From the NCBI GenBank assembly GCA_038757905.1, contig JBCDGG010000190.1, positions 1 through 8,138 of the forward strand: a stretch of 8,138 nt of DNA, read 5' to 3'. The notes beneath the pieces are model-generated. The model did no database searches. It saw nothing but the letters and a program-made list of their open reading frames with translations, and had not been told where the DNA came from. Source of the DNA: HLUCCA09 sp038757905 (GTDB lineage Bacteria; Pseudomonadota; Alphaproteobacteria; Rhodobacterales; Rhodobacteraceae). Each line of letters opens with the position of its first letter. The stretch's first letter is position 1. Positions 1 to 6,514 of the stretch are shown piece by piece. The position numbers and the translations under genes are program-made.

Positions 1-1
1 C

Positions 2-520
2 TACGGCCACGTGATCGGGATCCATGGCAGGATCGTGAGTGCCGAAGACCGGTTCACCTTCTCCGTCCGCGACGGGGCGGTCTTCGATGTGCGCTTCGAC
101 TTCGATGGATACACCCTGGAAGGCGGCGGGGTCGTTGCGCCGGGCCTGTCCGGCCTCGTGACGCAGAGTGCGAGCAGAGAGCCGGACCTGTCCCTGGCCG
201 CGAAGGGAGTGCGCATTGCGCTCTTGGATGACACGCTCACCGAACTCGACAGCATCACCTACGGATCGCATCAGACCTCGGCGACCACCACGAACGCGTC
301 GATCTTCTCCGAGCTGGAGGCGGGCACCTACACGCTCGTCGTCGATGGCAGCGTCGGGCCCAACACCAATGCCGCAGCGCTCTACGATATCGAAGTCTCG
401 ATCGTGCCGCTTCCCCTGCCGCTTCTGATGCTGACGACGGGTCTTGGCGGGCTTGTCCTTCTTGGCCGGCGCCGCCCGGCACAGGGGCGTGCCCGCAGCG
501 GCGGTCCGTCCCCGGCCTGA
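2..520 (+). CDS. 3' part of an exported protein with a C-terminal VPLP-type sorting/anchor segment
   Basis: The frame is open to the left edge, so the true start lies outside the window; the GTG at position 11 has no good reason to be the start. The 172 visible residues are rich in short beta-strand-like segments (FTFSVRDGAVFDVRFDF, GTYTLVVDG, YDIEVSIV), which resembles a secreted beta-sandwich domain of the pre-peptidase C-terminal kind, though I cannot name the family. Near the end (residues about 135 to 158) come VPLPLPLLML, a hydrophobic stretch and RRR. This matches the VPLPA-CTERM plan seen in Rhodobacteraceae, where a motif, one membrane helix and a basic cluster are recognised by an exosortase-type enzyme. 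Two points are odd: the motif reads VPLPL rather than VPLPA, and about 14 polar residues follow the arginines. A plain C-terminal membrane anchor is the alternative. It converges with glnD, 69 bases between the stops, and I see no clear terminator there. Confidence 0.75.
   Translation, partial: YGHVIGIHGRIVSAEDRFTFSVRDGAVFDVRFDFDGYTLEGGGVVAPGLSGLVTQSASREPDLSLAAKGVRIALLDDTLTELDSITYGSHQTSATTTNASIFSELEAGTYTLVVDGSVGPNTNAAALYDIEVSIVPLPLPLLMLTTGLGGLVLLGRRRPAQGRARSGGPSPA
404..475 (+). other. VPLP-type C-terminal sorting/anchor coding segment
   Basis: This segment encodes VPLP, a run of about 17 mostly hydrophobic residues (Leu, Met, Thr, Gly) and then Gly-Arg-Arg-Arg. The three-part order of motif, helix and basic cluster is what defines PEP-CTERM and VPLPA-CTERM signals. 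The match is by pattern only, and no exosortase gene is visible in this window. Confidence 0.6.
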
Positions 521-589
521 AGCCTCTCCCAGCCTGAGTACCCCGGATTGCCGTGACCCCGCGCGGCGGCATCGTCTTTGATAAGCCTT

Positions 590-3445
590 CTAGCTGCGTT
601 GCGCCCGTTCCGCCCCTGCGGCGATGGCTTGCCGGAGGCGCCGCTCCAGGATGTCCTGGCGCGACCGGGAGTGGATCTTCAGGCCGAACATGTCCTTGAC
701 GTAGAAGGTATCGACGACCTGCGCGCCGTAGGTGGCGATGACCGCCGATGAGATGTAGATGTTCGAGCCCGCCATGGTGCGCGCAAGATCATGCAGCAGG
801 CCCGGCCTGTCGCGCGTGTCGACCTCGACGATGGTGTAGATATCCGATCCCTCGTTGTCGAAGGTGATCGAGGTGGGAAACCGGAAGTCCTGCTCGCGTT
901 TCTTGAGCTTGTCGCGCTTCTCGAGGGCGGTGGACGGACGGATCTCGCCGCCCAGCGTCTTCAGGATCATCGACCGCAATCGCGGCAGGCGTTCGGCCTC
1001 GTAGGGGGCGCCTTCGTTGTCCTGCAGCCAGAAAATCGCCGTCGCGAACCCGTCCTTCGACGTATAGGAGCGCGCGTCGACGACATTGGCGCCGACAAGC
1101 GCGAGCGCGCCCGCCATCCGGGCAAAGACACCGGGGTGATCGGCCAGGGCAAAGCAGACGCGGGTCGCATCGCGATCCTCGTCCGGGGTCAGATCCATCT
1201 GGATGTCGTTGGGGTCGATGGTCTTGAGGAGCCGGGCGAAGACGACGTGCGCCTCGGTCGGCAGGCCCTGCCAATAGGGCGGGTAGTGGCGCCCGATCTC
1301 GGCCCGCAGATCGCCCTCCGACCAGTCGGGCAAAGCGGCGCGGAAGGCTCGGCGGGCTTCGTCGCCGCGGCGGTCGCGGTTGAGCGCTTCCATGCCCTCC
1401 TCCAGCACGGTGGAGGTTTCGCGGTAGAGCGCCCGGATCAGTTGCGCCTTCCAGTTGTTCCACGTGGTCGGGCCGACGCCCCGGATGTCGCAGACCGTCA
1501 GCACCGTCAGAAGATCCAGCCGTTTCTGGGTGCCGACGATCTTGGCGAAGTCCTTGATGGTCCGCGGGTCGGAGATATCGCGCTTCTGCGCGAAATCCGA
1601 CATCGTGAGATGGTAGCGCACGAGCCACTCGACCGTCTCGCATTCCTCCTTCTTCAGGCGAAGCCTTGGGGCCACGACGCGCGCGATGCGGGCGCCGAGG
1701 ATCGAATGATCCTCCTGTCGGCCCTTGCCGATGTCGTGCAGCAGCAGCGCCACATAGAGGACGCGGCGGTTCACGCCCTTATCAAGGATGCGCGACGACA
1801 GTGGAAGCTCTTCGAGCAGTTCGCCGTGCTCGATCTGGGCCAGAGCCCGGATCACCTGAATCGTGTGCTCGTCCACCGTGTAGGAGTGGTAGACGTTGAA
1901 CTGCATCATCGCCACGATCGGCTCGAACTCTGGCACGAACGCCGACAGAACGCCCAACTCGTTCATCCGACGCAGCGCGCGCTCCGGATTGCCGTGGCTG
2001 AGCATCAGATCCAGGAAGATCCGCGCGGCCTCGGGATCCCGCCGCATCCTGTCGTCGATCAGCGAGAGATTGGCGTTGATCAGGCGCATCGCGTCGGGAT
2101 GCAGCAGCAGACCCGTCCGCAGGCCTTCATCGAAGATCCGCAGCAGATTCAGCGGGTCCTTGAAGAACGTCTCCGGGTCGGCGACGGCGAGCCGGCCCTG
2201 CTTCACGACAAAGATCGACTTCACTTTCTTGCGGCGCCGGAAGAAGCCGATCAGCGGCGGTTCGGACTTGACGTGCGAGGCTTCGAGGGCGGTCAGAAAG
2301 ATGCGCGTCAGCTCGCCCACCCGTGTCGCATGTCGGAAATAGACTTGCATGAAATGCTCGACCGCCCGCCGCCCGCCATGGTCGGTAAAGCCCATGCGGT
2401 CGGCCACCTCGACCTGCATGTCGAAGGTAAGCTGGTCCATGGCGCGCGCGTTGATCAGATGAAGATGGGCGCGCACGGCCCACAGAAAGCTCTCGGCGGC
2501 CTCGAAGTTGCGGTACTCGCCTTCAGTGAACACGCCGAGCGGCACAAGGTCCTTCACGTCGTCGACGCGGTGAATGTACTTGGCGATCCAGAACAGGGAT
2601 TGCAGGTCGCGCAGGCCGCCCTTGCCCTCCTTGACGTTGGGTTCGACCATGTAACGCTGGCCGCCTTGTTTGCGGTGCCGGGCTTCGCGTTCGGCAAGCT
2701 TGGCTTCGATGAAGTCCTTGCCCGTCTTCTCGAAGAGACCCTTCCACAGCGTATCCGGAAATTCCCGCGCTAGCGCCGCATCGCCGCTGATGAGGCGGTG
2801 TTCGAGAAGCGAGGTGCGGATGGTGTAATCTTCCTTGCCGAGCCGCACGCATTCGGCCGGCGAGCGGGTGGCGTGACCCACTTTCAGGCGCAGGTCCCAC
2901 AGGAGGTAGAGCGTCTCCTCCACCACGGTTTCGATCCAGGGCGTCACCTTGCCCGGCGTCAGAAACAACAGGTCCACGTCGGAATAGGGGGCCATCTCCG
3001 CCCGCCCGTATCCGCCGACGGCCAGCATGGCAACGCGGTCTGCCGTGGTGACGGATTGGCGCGGGTGGAGCAGATCCGTCGCCACCCAGAGCGCGGTGGA
3101 GACGATCGCATCGGTCAGATAGGCATAAGACGCCACGAGCTGGCGCGCCGCGAAAGGGGCATCAGCGAACGCCGCGGCGATCTCTGCGCGTCCGGTCTTC
3201 AGAGCGCGCGCGAGCGGGGGGATCGCGGCGCTGCGCGCGGGGGCGCCTTTGTCGGCGCGCGCCGCCTCCACGCATGCACCGACCTGGCTGCGCAAGGCGG
3301 AGAGATCGACGATCTCCGCCGCGGGCAGGATCAGCGGGCCACGCTCCGGCGCGTCCGGATTGGGGGCGCTCGGCGCGTGCGCAGCCGCGTCCGGCGTCGG
3401 GGTGAGCGGAACGTCCGCCGCCGGGTCAGAAACCTGCACCGCCAA
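590..3445 (-). CDS. glnD: bifunctional [protein-PII] uridylyltransferase / uridylyl-removing enzyme
   Basis: GlnD senses glutamine and adds UMP to, or removes it from, PII proteins (GlnB/GlnK), and so controls glutamine synthetase and nitrogen-regulated transcription in the cytoplasm. The 951 residues fit the family length. In order: a variable Ala/Pro-rich N-terminus (1 to about 37); a nucleotidyltransferase domain with GGYGRAEMAPYSDVDLLFL (144 to 162; metal ligands D156 and D158); a conserved EPNVKEGKGGLRDLQ segment (268 to 282); an HD hydrolase domain with VDEH (524 to 527) and LLLHDIGKG (567 to 575; H570, D571); and two ACT domains (about 763 to 845 and 870 to 945) that bind glutamine. 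All key residues look intact. There is no ATG before residue 140, so the start is non-ATG: TTG at 3445 or GTG at 3439. Either overlaps the end of the upstream lipoprotein gene and neither has a clear ribosome binding site. Co-transcription and translational coupling with that gene are likely (inference). Confidence 0.96.
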   Translation of the reverse strand: MAVQVSDPAADVPLTPTPDAAAHAPSAPNPDAPERGPLILPAAEIVDLSALRSQVGACVEAARADKGAPARSAAIPPLARALKTGRAEIAAAFADAPFAARQLVASYAYLTDAIVSTALWVATDLLHPRQSVTTADRVAMLAVGGYGRAEMAPYSDVDLLFLTPGKVTPWIETVVEETLYLLWDLRLKVGHATRSPAECVRLGKEDYTIRTSLLEHRLISGDAALAREFPDTLWKGLFEKTGKDFIEAKLAEREARHRKQGGQRYMVEPNVKEGKGGLRDLQSLFWIAKYIHRVDDVKDLVPLGVFTEGEYRNFEAAESFLWAVRAHLHLINARAMDQLTFDMQVEVADRMGFTDHGGRRAVEHFMQVYFRHATRVGELTRIFLTALEASHVKSEPPLIGFFRRRKKVKSIFVVKQGRLAVADPETFFKDPLNLLRIFDEGLRTGLLLHPDAMRLINANLSLIDDRMRRDPEAARIFLDLMLSHGNPERALRRMNELGVLSAFVPEFEPIVAMMQFNVYHSYTVDEHTIQVIRALAQIEHGELLEELPLSSRILDKGVNRRVLYVALLLHDIGKGRQEDHSILGARIARVVAPRLRLKKEECETVEWLVRYHLTMSDFAQKRDISDPRTIKDFAKIVGTQKRLDLLTVLTVCDIRGVGPTTWNNWKAQLIRALYRETSTVLEEGMEALNRDRRGDEARRAFRAALPDWSEGDLRAEIGRHYPPYWQGLPTEAHVVFARLLKTIDPNDIQMDLTPDEDRDATRVCFALADHPGVFARMAGALALVGANVVDARSYTSKDGFATAIFWLQDNEGAPYEAERLPRLRSMILKTLGGEIRPSTALEKRDKLKKREQDFRFPTSITFDNEGSDIYTIVEVDTRDRPGLLHDLARTMAGSNIYISSAVIATYGAQVVDTFYVKDMFGLKIHSRSRQDILERRLRQAIAAGAERAQRS

Positions 3446-4601
3446 ATCGCGTCGGCGCGGCGTCGATCACGACGACACGATTGTTCTGGATCTGGGCGAC
3501 GGCGAGCCCGCGTTCGTTGGTGCCGTCTGAGCGGAAGCGGAAGATGCCGTTGACGCCCACAAAGCCCGATCCTTGGGTCAGCGCCCCGCGGGTCAGCGCA
3601 TCGGACCGGCCTTGGCTGACAAGCGCGCCCACGGCGGCGATCCCGTCATAGGCCAGCCCCGCCAGCGGATGGGGCGACGTGCCATAGGCAGAGCCATAGC
3701 GCCCGCGGAAGTTTGTGTTGAGCGACGGATCCGGCAGAGCGAACCAGGCGCCCTGGATCCCGGGGGCCGCCAGTGCGCCGGGCCCCACGTCGAGCCGGGT
3801 GATGCCGATATACTGCGCCACGTCCGAGCTCAGCCCCTGCTCGGCCAGAAACTGAGGCAGAAAGCCCATGGCGCCCGCGTTCTCCGATGTGAAGAAGATC
3901 GCGTCGGCCCCGGTCGCCTGCACCTGCGAGGCGATCTGCGGGGCCACGCCGCGGATCCCGGCCTCGGACAGCGGGAAGCTGAGGTTGCCCACGATGTTCA
4001 GCCGGTTCTGGTTGGCAGCGCTCACGATCGCGTCCCGTCCCGAGGCCTCCGCGGCGCTTTGCGCCGAGACGATCAGCACGTCGCGCTTGCCCTGGGACGC
4101 GGAGTAGGAGGCGAGGCGCCGGGCGACGTTGTCGAACGTGTTGCCGAGGACGAACACGTTGCCGCCCGCTATGGCGGTGTTGTTCGAGAAGGTCAGCACG
4201 TTGATGCCTTGCGAGGCGACGGCGACACCGGCGGCATTCGCGGCCTCGGCATAGAGCGGGCCGACGATGATGCGCGCACCCTCACCGACGGCGCGGGTGG
4301 CCGCTGCGCTAGCGCCGTTGGCGTTGCCGCCTGTGGGATACACGCGCAAGTCGATCTGCACGCCCTGCAGGTCCGCGACGGCGAGCCGGGCGGCATTCTC
4401 CAGGCTGCGTGAGAGCCCCGCGATCTCGCCCGACTGCCCCTCCGACCCGGGCACGAGCAGGGCCACCGGCACCGGCGCCGACGTGTCGATCTGCGGGCCG
4501 CCGCCACCGCCTGTGGGGTTACACGCGGCCAGAAGACCGGCCGCCAGAAGGGCGCAAAGGCGCAGGACAGCGCGGCGGGGGATATTCAGGAGATGCGGCA
4601 T
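3426..4601 (-). CDS. lpoA: LpoA-like penicillin-binding protein activator (periplasmic lipoprotein)
   Basis: This is a lipoprotein with a periplasmic-binding-protein-like fold, of the group annotated as penicillin-binding protein activators. In E. coli, LpoA sits in the outer membrane and stimulates the peptidoglycan synthase PBP1A. The 391 residues start with a basic N-terminus (RRAVLRL), a hydrophobic core and a lipobox LAAC with Cys27 as lipidation site, then a Gly-rich linker. The ligand-binding-type domain begins at VALLVPGS (46 to 53) and includes IIVGPLYAEA (111 to 120), LTFSNNTAIAGGNVFVLG (136 to 153), LAYDGIAAVGAL (316 to 327) and a conserved end, FVGVNGIFRFRSDGTNERG (347 to 365). 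E. coli LpoA is near 680 residues with an added N-terminal helical-repeat domain, which is absent here; the short form is what I expect in alphaproteobacteria. Whether it activates a PBP in this clade is inferred, and a branched-chain amino acid binding protein is the less likely alternative. The neighbourhood with rsmI and yraN supports the LpoA call. No strong ribosome binding site precedes the ATG. Confidence 0.85.
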   Translation of the reverse strand: MPHLLNIPRRAVLRLCALLAAGLLAACNPTGGGGGPQIDTSAPVPVALLVPGSEGQSGEIAGLSRSLENAARLAVADLQGVQIDLRVYPTGGNANGASAAATRAVGEGARIIVGPLYAEAANAAGVAVASQGINVLTFSNNTAIAGGNVFVLGNTFDNVARRLASYSASQGKRDVLIVSAQSAAEASGRDAIVSAANQNRLNIVGNLSFPLSEAGIRGVAPQIASQVQATGADAIFFTSENAGAMGFLPQFLAEQGLSSDVAQYIGITRLDVGPGALAAPGIQGAWFALPDPSLNTNFRGRYGSAYGTSPHPLAGLAYDGIAAVGALVSQGRSDALTRGALTQGSGFVGVNGIFRFRSDGTNERGLAVAQIQNNRVVVIDAAPTRFGGAGF

Positions 4602-4662
4602 GGGCTAGGTCTCGGGCGCTGGTGCAAAGGCGTCGGCGTCACCGTATGCGCCGGGAGAAGGC
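4602..4662. promoter_or_regulatory. 61-bp divergent spacer between lpoA and rsmI
   Basis: Both genes read away from this spacer, so it should hold back-to-back or overlapping promoters. I find no convincing -35/-10 pair on either strand; alphaproteobacterial promoters are often too degenerate to call by eye. The call rests on gene orientation alone. Confidence 0.5.
4653..4660 (+). promoter_or_regulatory. ribosome binding site of rsmI
   Basis: GGGAGAAG is a good Shine-Dalgarno match, with five bases between GGGAG and the ATG at 4663. A second in-frame ATG at 4669 would be spaced less well, so 4663 is preferred. Confidence 0.75.
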
Positions 4663-5544
4663 ATGGCAATGACAGAGGCAGGGCACTCGGAGCCATTACG
4701 CCGCGTTGAGCTGGAGCCGGGATTGTATCTGGTGGCGACGCCGATCGGGACAGCGCGCGACATCACCCTGCGTGCGCTCGATACCCTGGCCTCGGCCGAT
4801 ATGCTGGTGGCCGAGGACACCCGCGTGCTGCGCAAGCTGATGGAGATCCATCGCATCCGGCGGGAGGGTCGGCCGATGCTGGCCTATCACGATCACAACG
4901 GGGCGGCGCAGCGGCCCAAACTGCTCGCCGCGCTGTCAGCGGGCAAGAGCATAGCCTACGCCTCCGACGCGGGAACCCCGCTGGTCGCGGATCCGGGGTT
5001 TCAGCTGGCCCGCGGCGCCCTCGACGCCGGGTATGCCGTGCATGCGGTGCCGGGAGCCTCGGCGCCGCTCGCGGCCCTGAGCGTCGCCGGGTTGCCGACG
5101 GACCGTTTCCTGTTCGCCGGATTCGCCCCGACGGCCGGTGGCGCGCGCGCGCGCTGGGTACGGGAAGTCGGCAATGTGGACGCGACGCTCGTGGTCTTCG
5201 AGGCCGGTCGCCGTGTGTCGGCATTGCTCGGCGCGTTCCAGGAGGCCGGTCAAGGGGCGCGACCGGCGGCGATCTGCCGGGAACTGACGAAGAAGTTCGA
5301 GGAGGTGACCCGCGGCAGCGTTGAAGACCTGGTGCAGCAGTCCAGCGTGCAGCCGCCGAAAGGCGAGGTTGTCATCGTGCTCGGGCCGCCCCCTGCACTG
5401 GAGGTGGGGGAGGACGACGTGTGCCGCGCTCTGCAGGCAGCGCTGCGGGACAAGCCGCTCAAGGTGGCGGCCGCGGAGGTGGCCGAGGCGACCGGGTGGC
5501 GTAAACGGGATGTTTATCAACTTGGCGTCAAGTTGAGGGAGTAA
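4663..5544 (+). CDS. rsmI: 16S rRNA (cytidine(1402)-2'-O)-methyltransferase
   Basis: RsmI transfers a methyl group from S-adenosylmethionine to the 2'-OH of C1402 in the decoding centre of 16S rRNA, working with RsmH, which methylates the base. The 293 residues match the usual length of about 285. Family motifs run in order: LYLVATPIGTARDITLRAL (21 to 39), ADMLVAEDTR (45 to 54), YHDHN (75 to 79), YASDAGTPLVADPGF (99 to 113), the SAM-pocket segment VPGASAPLAALSVAGLP (129 to 145), FLFAGFAP (149 to 156), RELTKKFEE (206 to 214), PKGEVVIVLGPP, and a C-terminal helical region ending TGWRKRDVYQLGVKL. Where E. coli has ESTHR, this protein has EAGRR (180 to 184), probably a lineage variant. It opens a plus-strand pair with yraN, 56 bases downstream, and is divergent from the lpoA-like gene. 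Confidence 0.96.
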   Translation: MAMTEAGHSEPLRRVELEPGLYLVATPIGTARDITLRALDTLASADMLVAEDTRVLRKLMEIHRIRREGRPMLAYHDHNGAAQRPKLLAALSAGKSIAYASDAGTPLVADPGFQLARGALDAGYAVHAVPGASAPLAALSVAGLPTDRFLFAGFAPTAGGARARWVREVGNVDATLVVFEAGRRVSALLGAFQEAGQGARPAAICRELTKKFEEVTRGSVEDLVQQSSVQPPKGEVVIVLGPPPALEVGEDDVCRALQAALRDKPLKVAAAEVAEATGWRKRDVYQLGVKLRE

Positions 5545-5551
5545 CAAAGGT

Positions 5552-5582
5552 GCGCGCGGTCGGCGGAATGGCCGACGTGTGC
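5552..5582 (+). other. intercistronic hairpin between rsmI and yraN
   Basis: A perfect 6-bp stem, GTCGGC (5559 to 5564) with GCCGAC (5571 to 5576), closes a 6-base loop. Past one bulged G at 5558, six more pairs can form out to 5552/5582, two of them G-U. No T-run follows, so it is not a standard terminator. It ends six bases before the yraN ribosome binding site, so it could affect message processing or yraN translation; that role is inference. Confidence 0.45.
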
Positions 5583-5588
5583 TCGAGT

Positions 5589-5594
5589 GGAGGA
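5589..5594 (+). promoter_or_regulatory. ribosome binding site that fixes the yraN start
   Basis: GGAGGA is a near-perfect Shine-Dalgarno sequence, six bases before the ATG at 5601. It decides the start in favour of that ATG over upstream in-frame codons (GTG at 5550, ATG at 5568), which have no comparable site. Confidence 0.8.
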
Positions 5595-5600
5595 TTGTGT

Positions 5601-6017
5601 ATGTGCGGGACAGAAGAACGCTCTCGCGTGCCGTTGCGACAGGTGCACGCACCGGGCCTCGATCGCCGTTACCGTGGCGCCCGCTCCCATCGCGCCGGCG
5701 GGGCAGCCGAGGAGAGCGTAGCGCGCCACTACTCGGCCGCTGGGCTGGGCGTCGCCGATCGCCGTTGGCGGGGCCAGTCGGGCGAGATCGATCTCGTCAC
5801 CCAGGATGGTGATGGCCTGGTGTTCGTGGAGGTGAAGCAAGCACGCTCCTTCGCGCAGGCCGCAGAGCGGGTGACGCAGCGCCAAATTGCGCGGATCACC
5901 GCGGCGGCATCCGAGTACCTCGCCAGGATGCCCCTTGGACAGGCAACACCTGTGCGCTTCGATGTGGCGCTGGTCAACGGAACGGGGGAGGTTCAGGTTC
6001 TGGAAAACGCGTTCTAG
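5601..6017 (+). CDS. yraN: YraN family protein (UPF0102, nuclease-fold)
   Basis: This is a member of the widespread YraN/UPF0102 family, which has a restriction-endonuclease-like fold and no firmly assigned role; links to DNA or RNA processing are suggested mainly by fold. From the chosen ATG the protein has 138 residues, slightly longer than the usual 120 or so, the excess being a basic N-terminal stretch. The core is typical: GAAEESVARHY, then GEIDLV (61 to 66; E62, D64) and VFVEVK (74 to 79; E77, K79), which together form the PD-(D/E)XK-like active-site pattern, then RQIARITAAASEYL and a conserved end, VRFDVALVNGTGEVQVLENAF. The start is chosen from the GGAGGA site. It lies in the same direction as rsmI with a 56-base gap, so the two are probably co-transcribed, as in many bacteria. 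Confidence 0.92.
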   Translation: MCGTEERSRVPLRQVHAPGLDRRYRGARSHRAGGAAEESVARHYSAAGLGVADRRWRGQSGEIDLVTQDGDGLVFVEVKQARSFAQAAERVTQRQIARITAAASEYLARMPLGQATPVRFDVALVNGTGEVQVLENAF

Positions 6018-6019
6018 GG

Positions 6020-6042
6020 TCAGGCACCGAGACCTGAGTTTT
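6020..6042 (+). terminator. possible weak terminator after yraN
   Basis: Three bases past the yraN stop, TCAGG (6020 to 6024) can pair with CCTGA (6033 to 6037) around an 8-base loop, followed by GTTTTC. The stem is only 5 bp and the T-run is short, so intrinsic termination would be weak at best. Confidence 0.25.
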
Positions 6043-6074
6043 CGGCGGGTTGTAATGCTCTGTGCCGGGTTTGC

Positions 6075-6096
6075 GCGGCGCGTCTGACGGCGCCGC
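6075..6096. repeat. GC-rich inverted repeat, 7-bp arms
   Basis: GCGGCGC at 6075 to 6081 is complementary to GCGCCGC at 6090 to 6096, with an 8-base loop. There is no T-run on either side, so it is not an intrinsic terminator. In DNA this GC-rich, 7-bp arms can occur by chance. Confidence 0.35.
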
Positions 6097-6384
6097 AGGT
6101 GAGCTTCTTGGACCTGGACCTGGACCGAGGGCGAGACGGCCGCTCTGGCGTCGGCTCTGTGGCAGCTAGCGAGTTGGCCCACCGATCTCCAGCACCGGCG
6201 GAGCAGGGATCACAGACGGGGCGGGCGGAGGCTGCCCGACTCCCGCGATGGCATGCCACCAGGTGCAGCGCCCTGCGGCAGGTGCCACTAAAGGTTCGGA
6301 TAGCCGTGGGGAGCCCATGACCTCGGCCGCGGGTCCGCCGTGCCCCGTCCTGCGCGTCCGGCGCCCGAGAGGTGTGCTGCCAAG

Positions 6385-6414
6385 GCCCGCCCTCCCCGCG
6401 CGCCGTAGGCGGGC
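6385..6414. repeat. GC-rich inverted repeat upstream of gshB
   Basis: GCCCGCC at 6385 to 6391 pairs with GGCGGGC at 6408 to 6414 across a 16-base GC-rich loop. It lies about 100 bases before the gshB start, so it could be a structured leader element, but no T-run follows and no known riboswitch core is recognised. Confidence 0.35.
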
Positions 6415-6514
6415 AAGGCCGACGGATGCGCGGCCGGCTTGCGGTTGCGTCGGGCGAACCGGTGGGCGATGTAGCAGCGCATCGACCGGCACGAACGCGA
6501 GGATGGGATCGGGC

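Larger units (their letters stand above)
6018..6514. other. 497-bp intergenic region without a convincing gene
   Basis: No reading frame here looks like a protein: the open frames in both directions are Arg/Pro/Ala-rich and low in complexity, as expected from random high-GC sequence. I see no tRNA T-loop, and the conserved cores of RNase P RNA, SRP RNA and tmRNA are not recognisable on either strand. It does hold several inverted repeats: a weak TCAGG/CCTGA stem at 6020 to 6037 followed by GTTTTC, a 7-bp stem at 6075 to 6096, a 10-bp palindrome at 6249 to 6258, and a 7-bp stem at 6385 to 6414. There is also a short hexamer repeat at 6110 to 6126. The gshB promoter and leader should lie in the right half, but I cannot place a promoter. 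Confidence 0.6.

Noticed and set aside
521..589. Shared terminator between the convergent first gene and glnD
   Set aside because: Only 4-bp stems and a loopless CCGCGCGG palindrome (on the minus strand) are visible, with no T-run in either direction.
791..2773. 660-residue open frame on the plus strand opposite glnD
   Set aside because: It lies wholly antisense to an intact, motif-complete glnD. High-GC codon bias often opens long antisense frames, and its translation shows no recognisable family motif.
3573..4412. 279-residue open frame on the plus strand opposite the lpoA-like gene
   Set aside because: It is antisense to an intact lipoprotein gene, with no domain motif and biased composition.
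5550..5600. Upstream yraN starts (GTG at 5550, ATG at 5568)
   Set aside because: They lack a good ribosome binding site and add residues not seen in the family, while the ATG at 5601 has GGAGGA at ideal spacing.
6248..6514. 89-residue N-terminal extension of gshB
   Set aside because: The extension is Arg/Pro-rich and low in complexity; GshB proteins begin at the Met at 6515 and the family length fits from there.
6018..6514. RNase P RNA, SRP RNA, tmRNA or tRNA in the gap
   Set aside because: None of the conserved cores I know (for example the GGAAAGTCCGG block of RNase P RNA, or a tRNA T-loop with CCA end) is present on either strand. A partial resemblance to the SRP RNA GCAGCCAAGGCA block at 6377 to 6386 is too weak.
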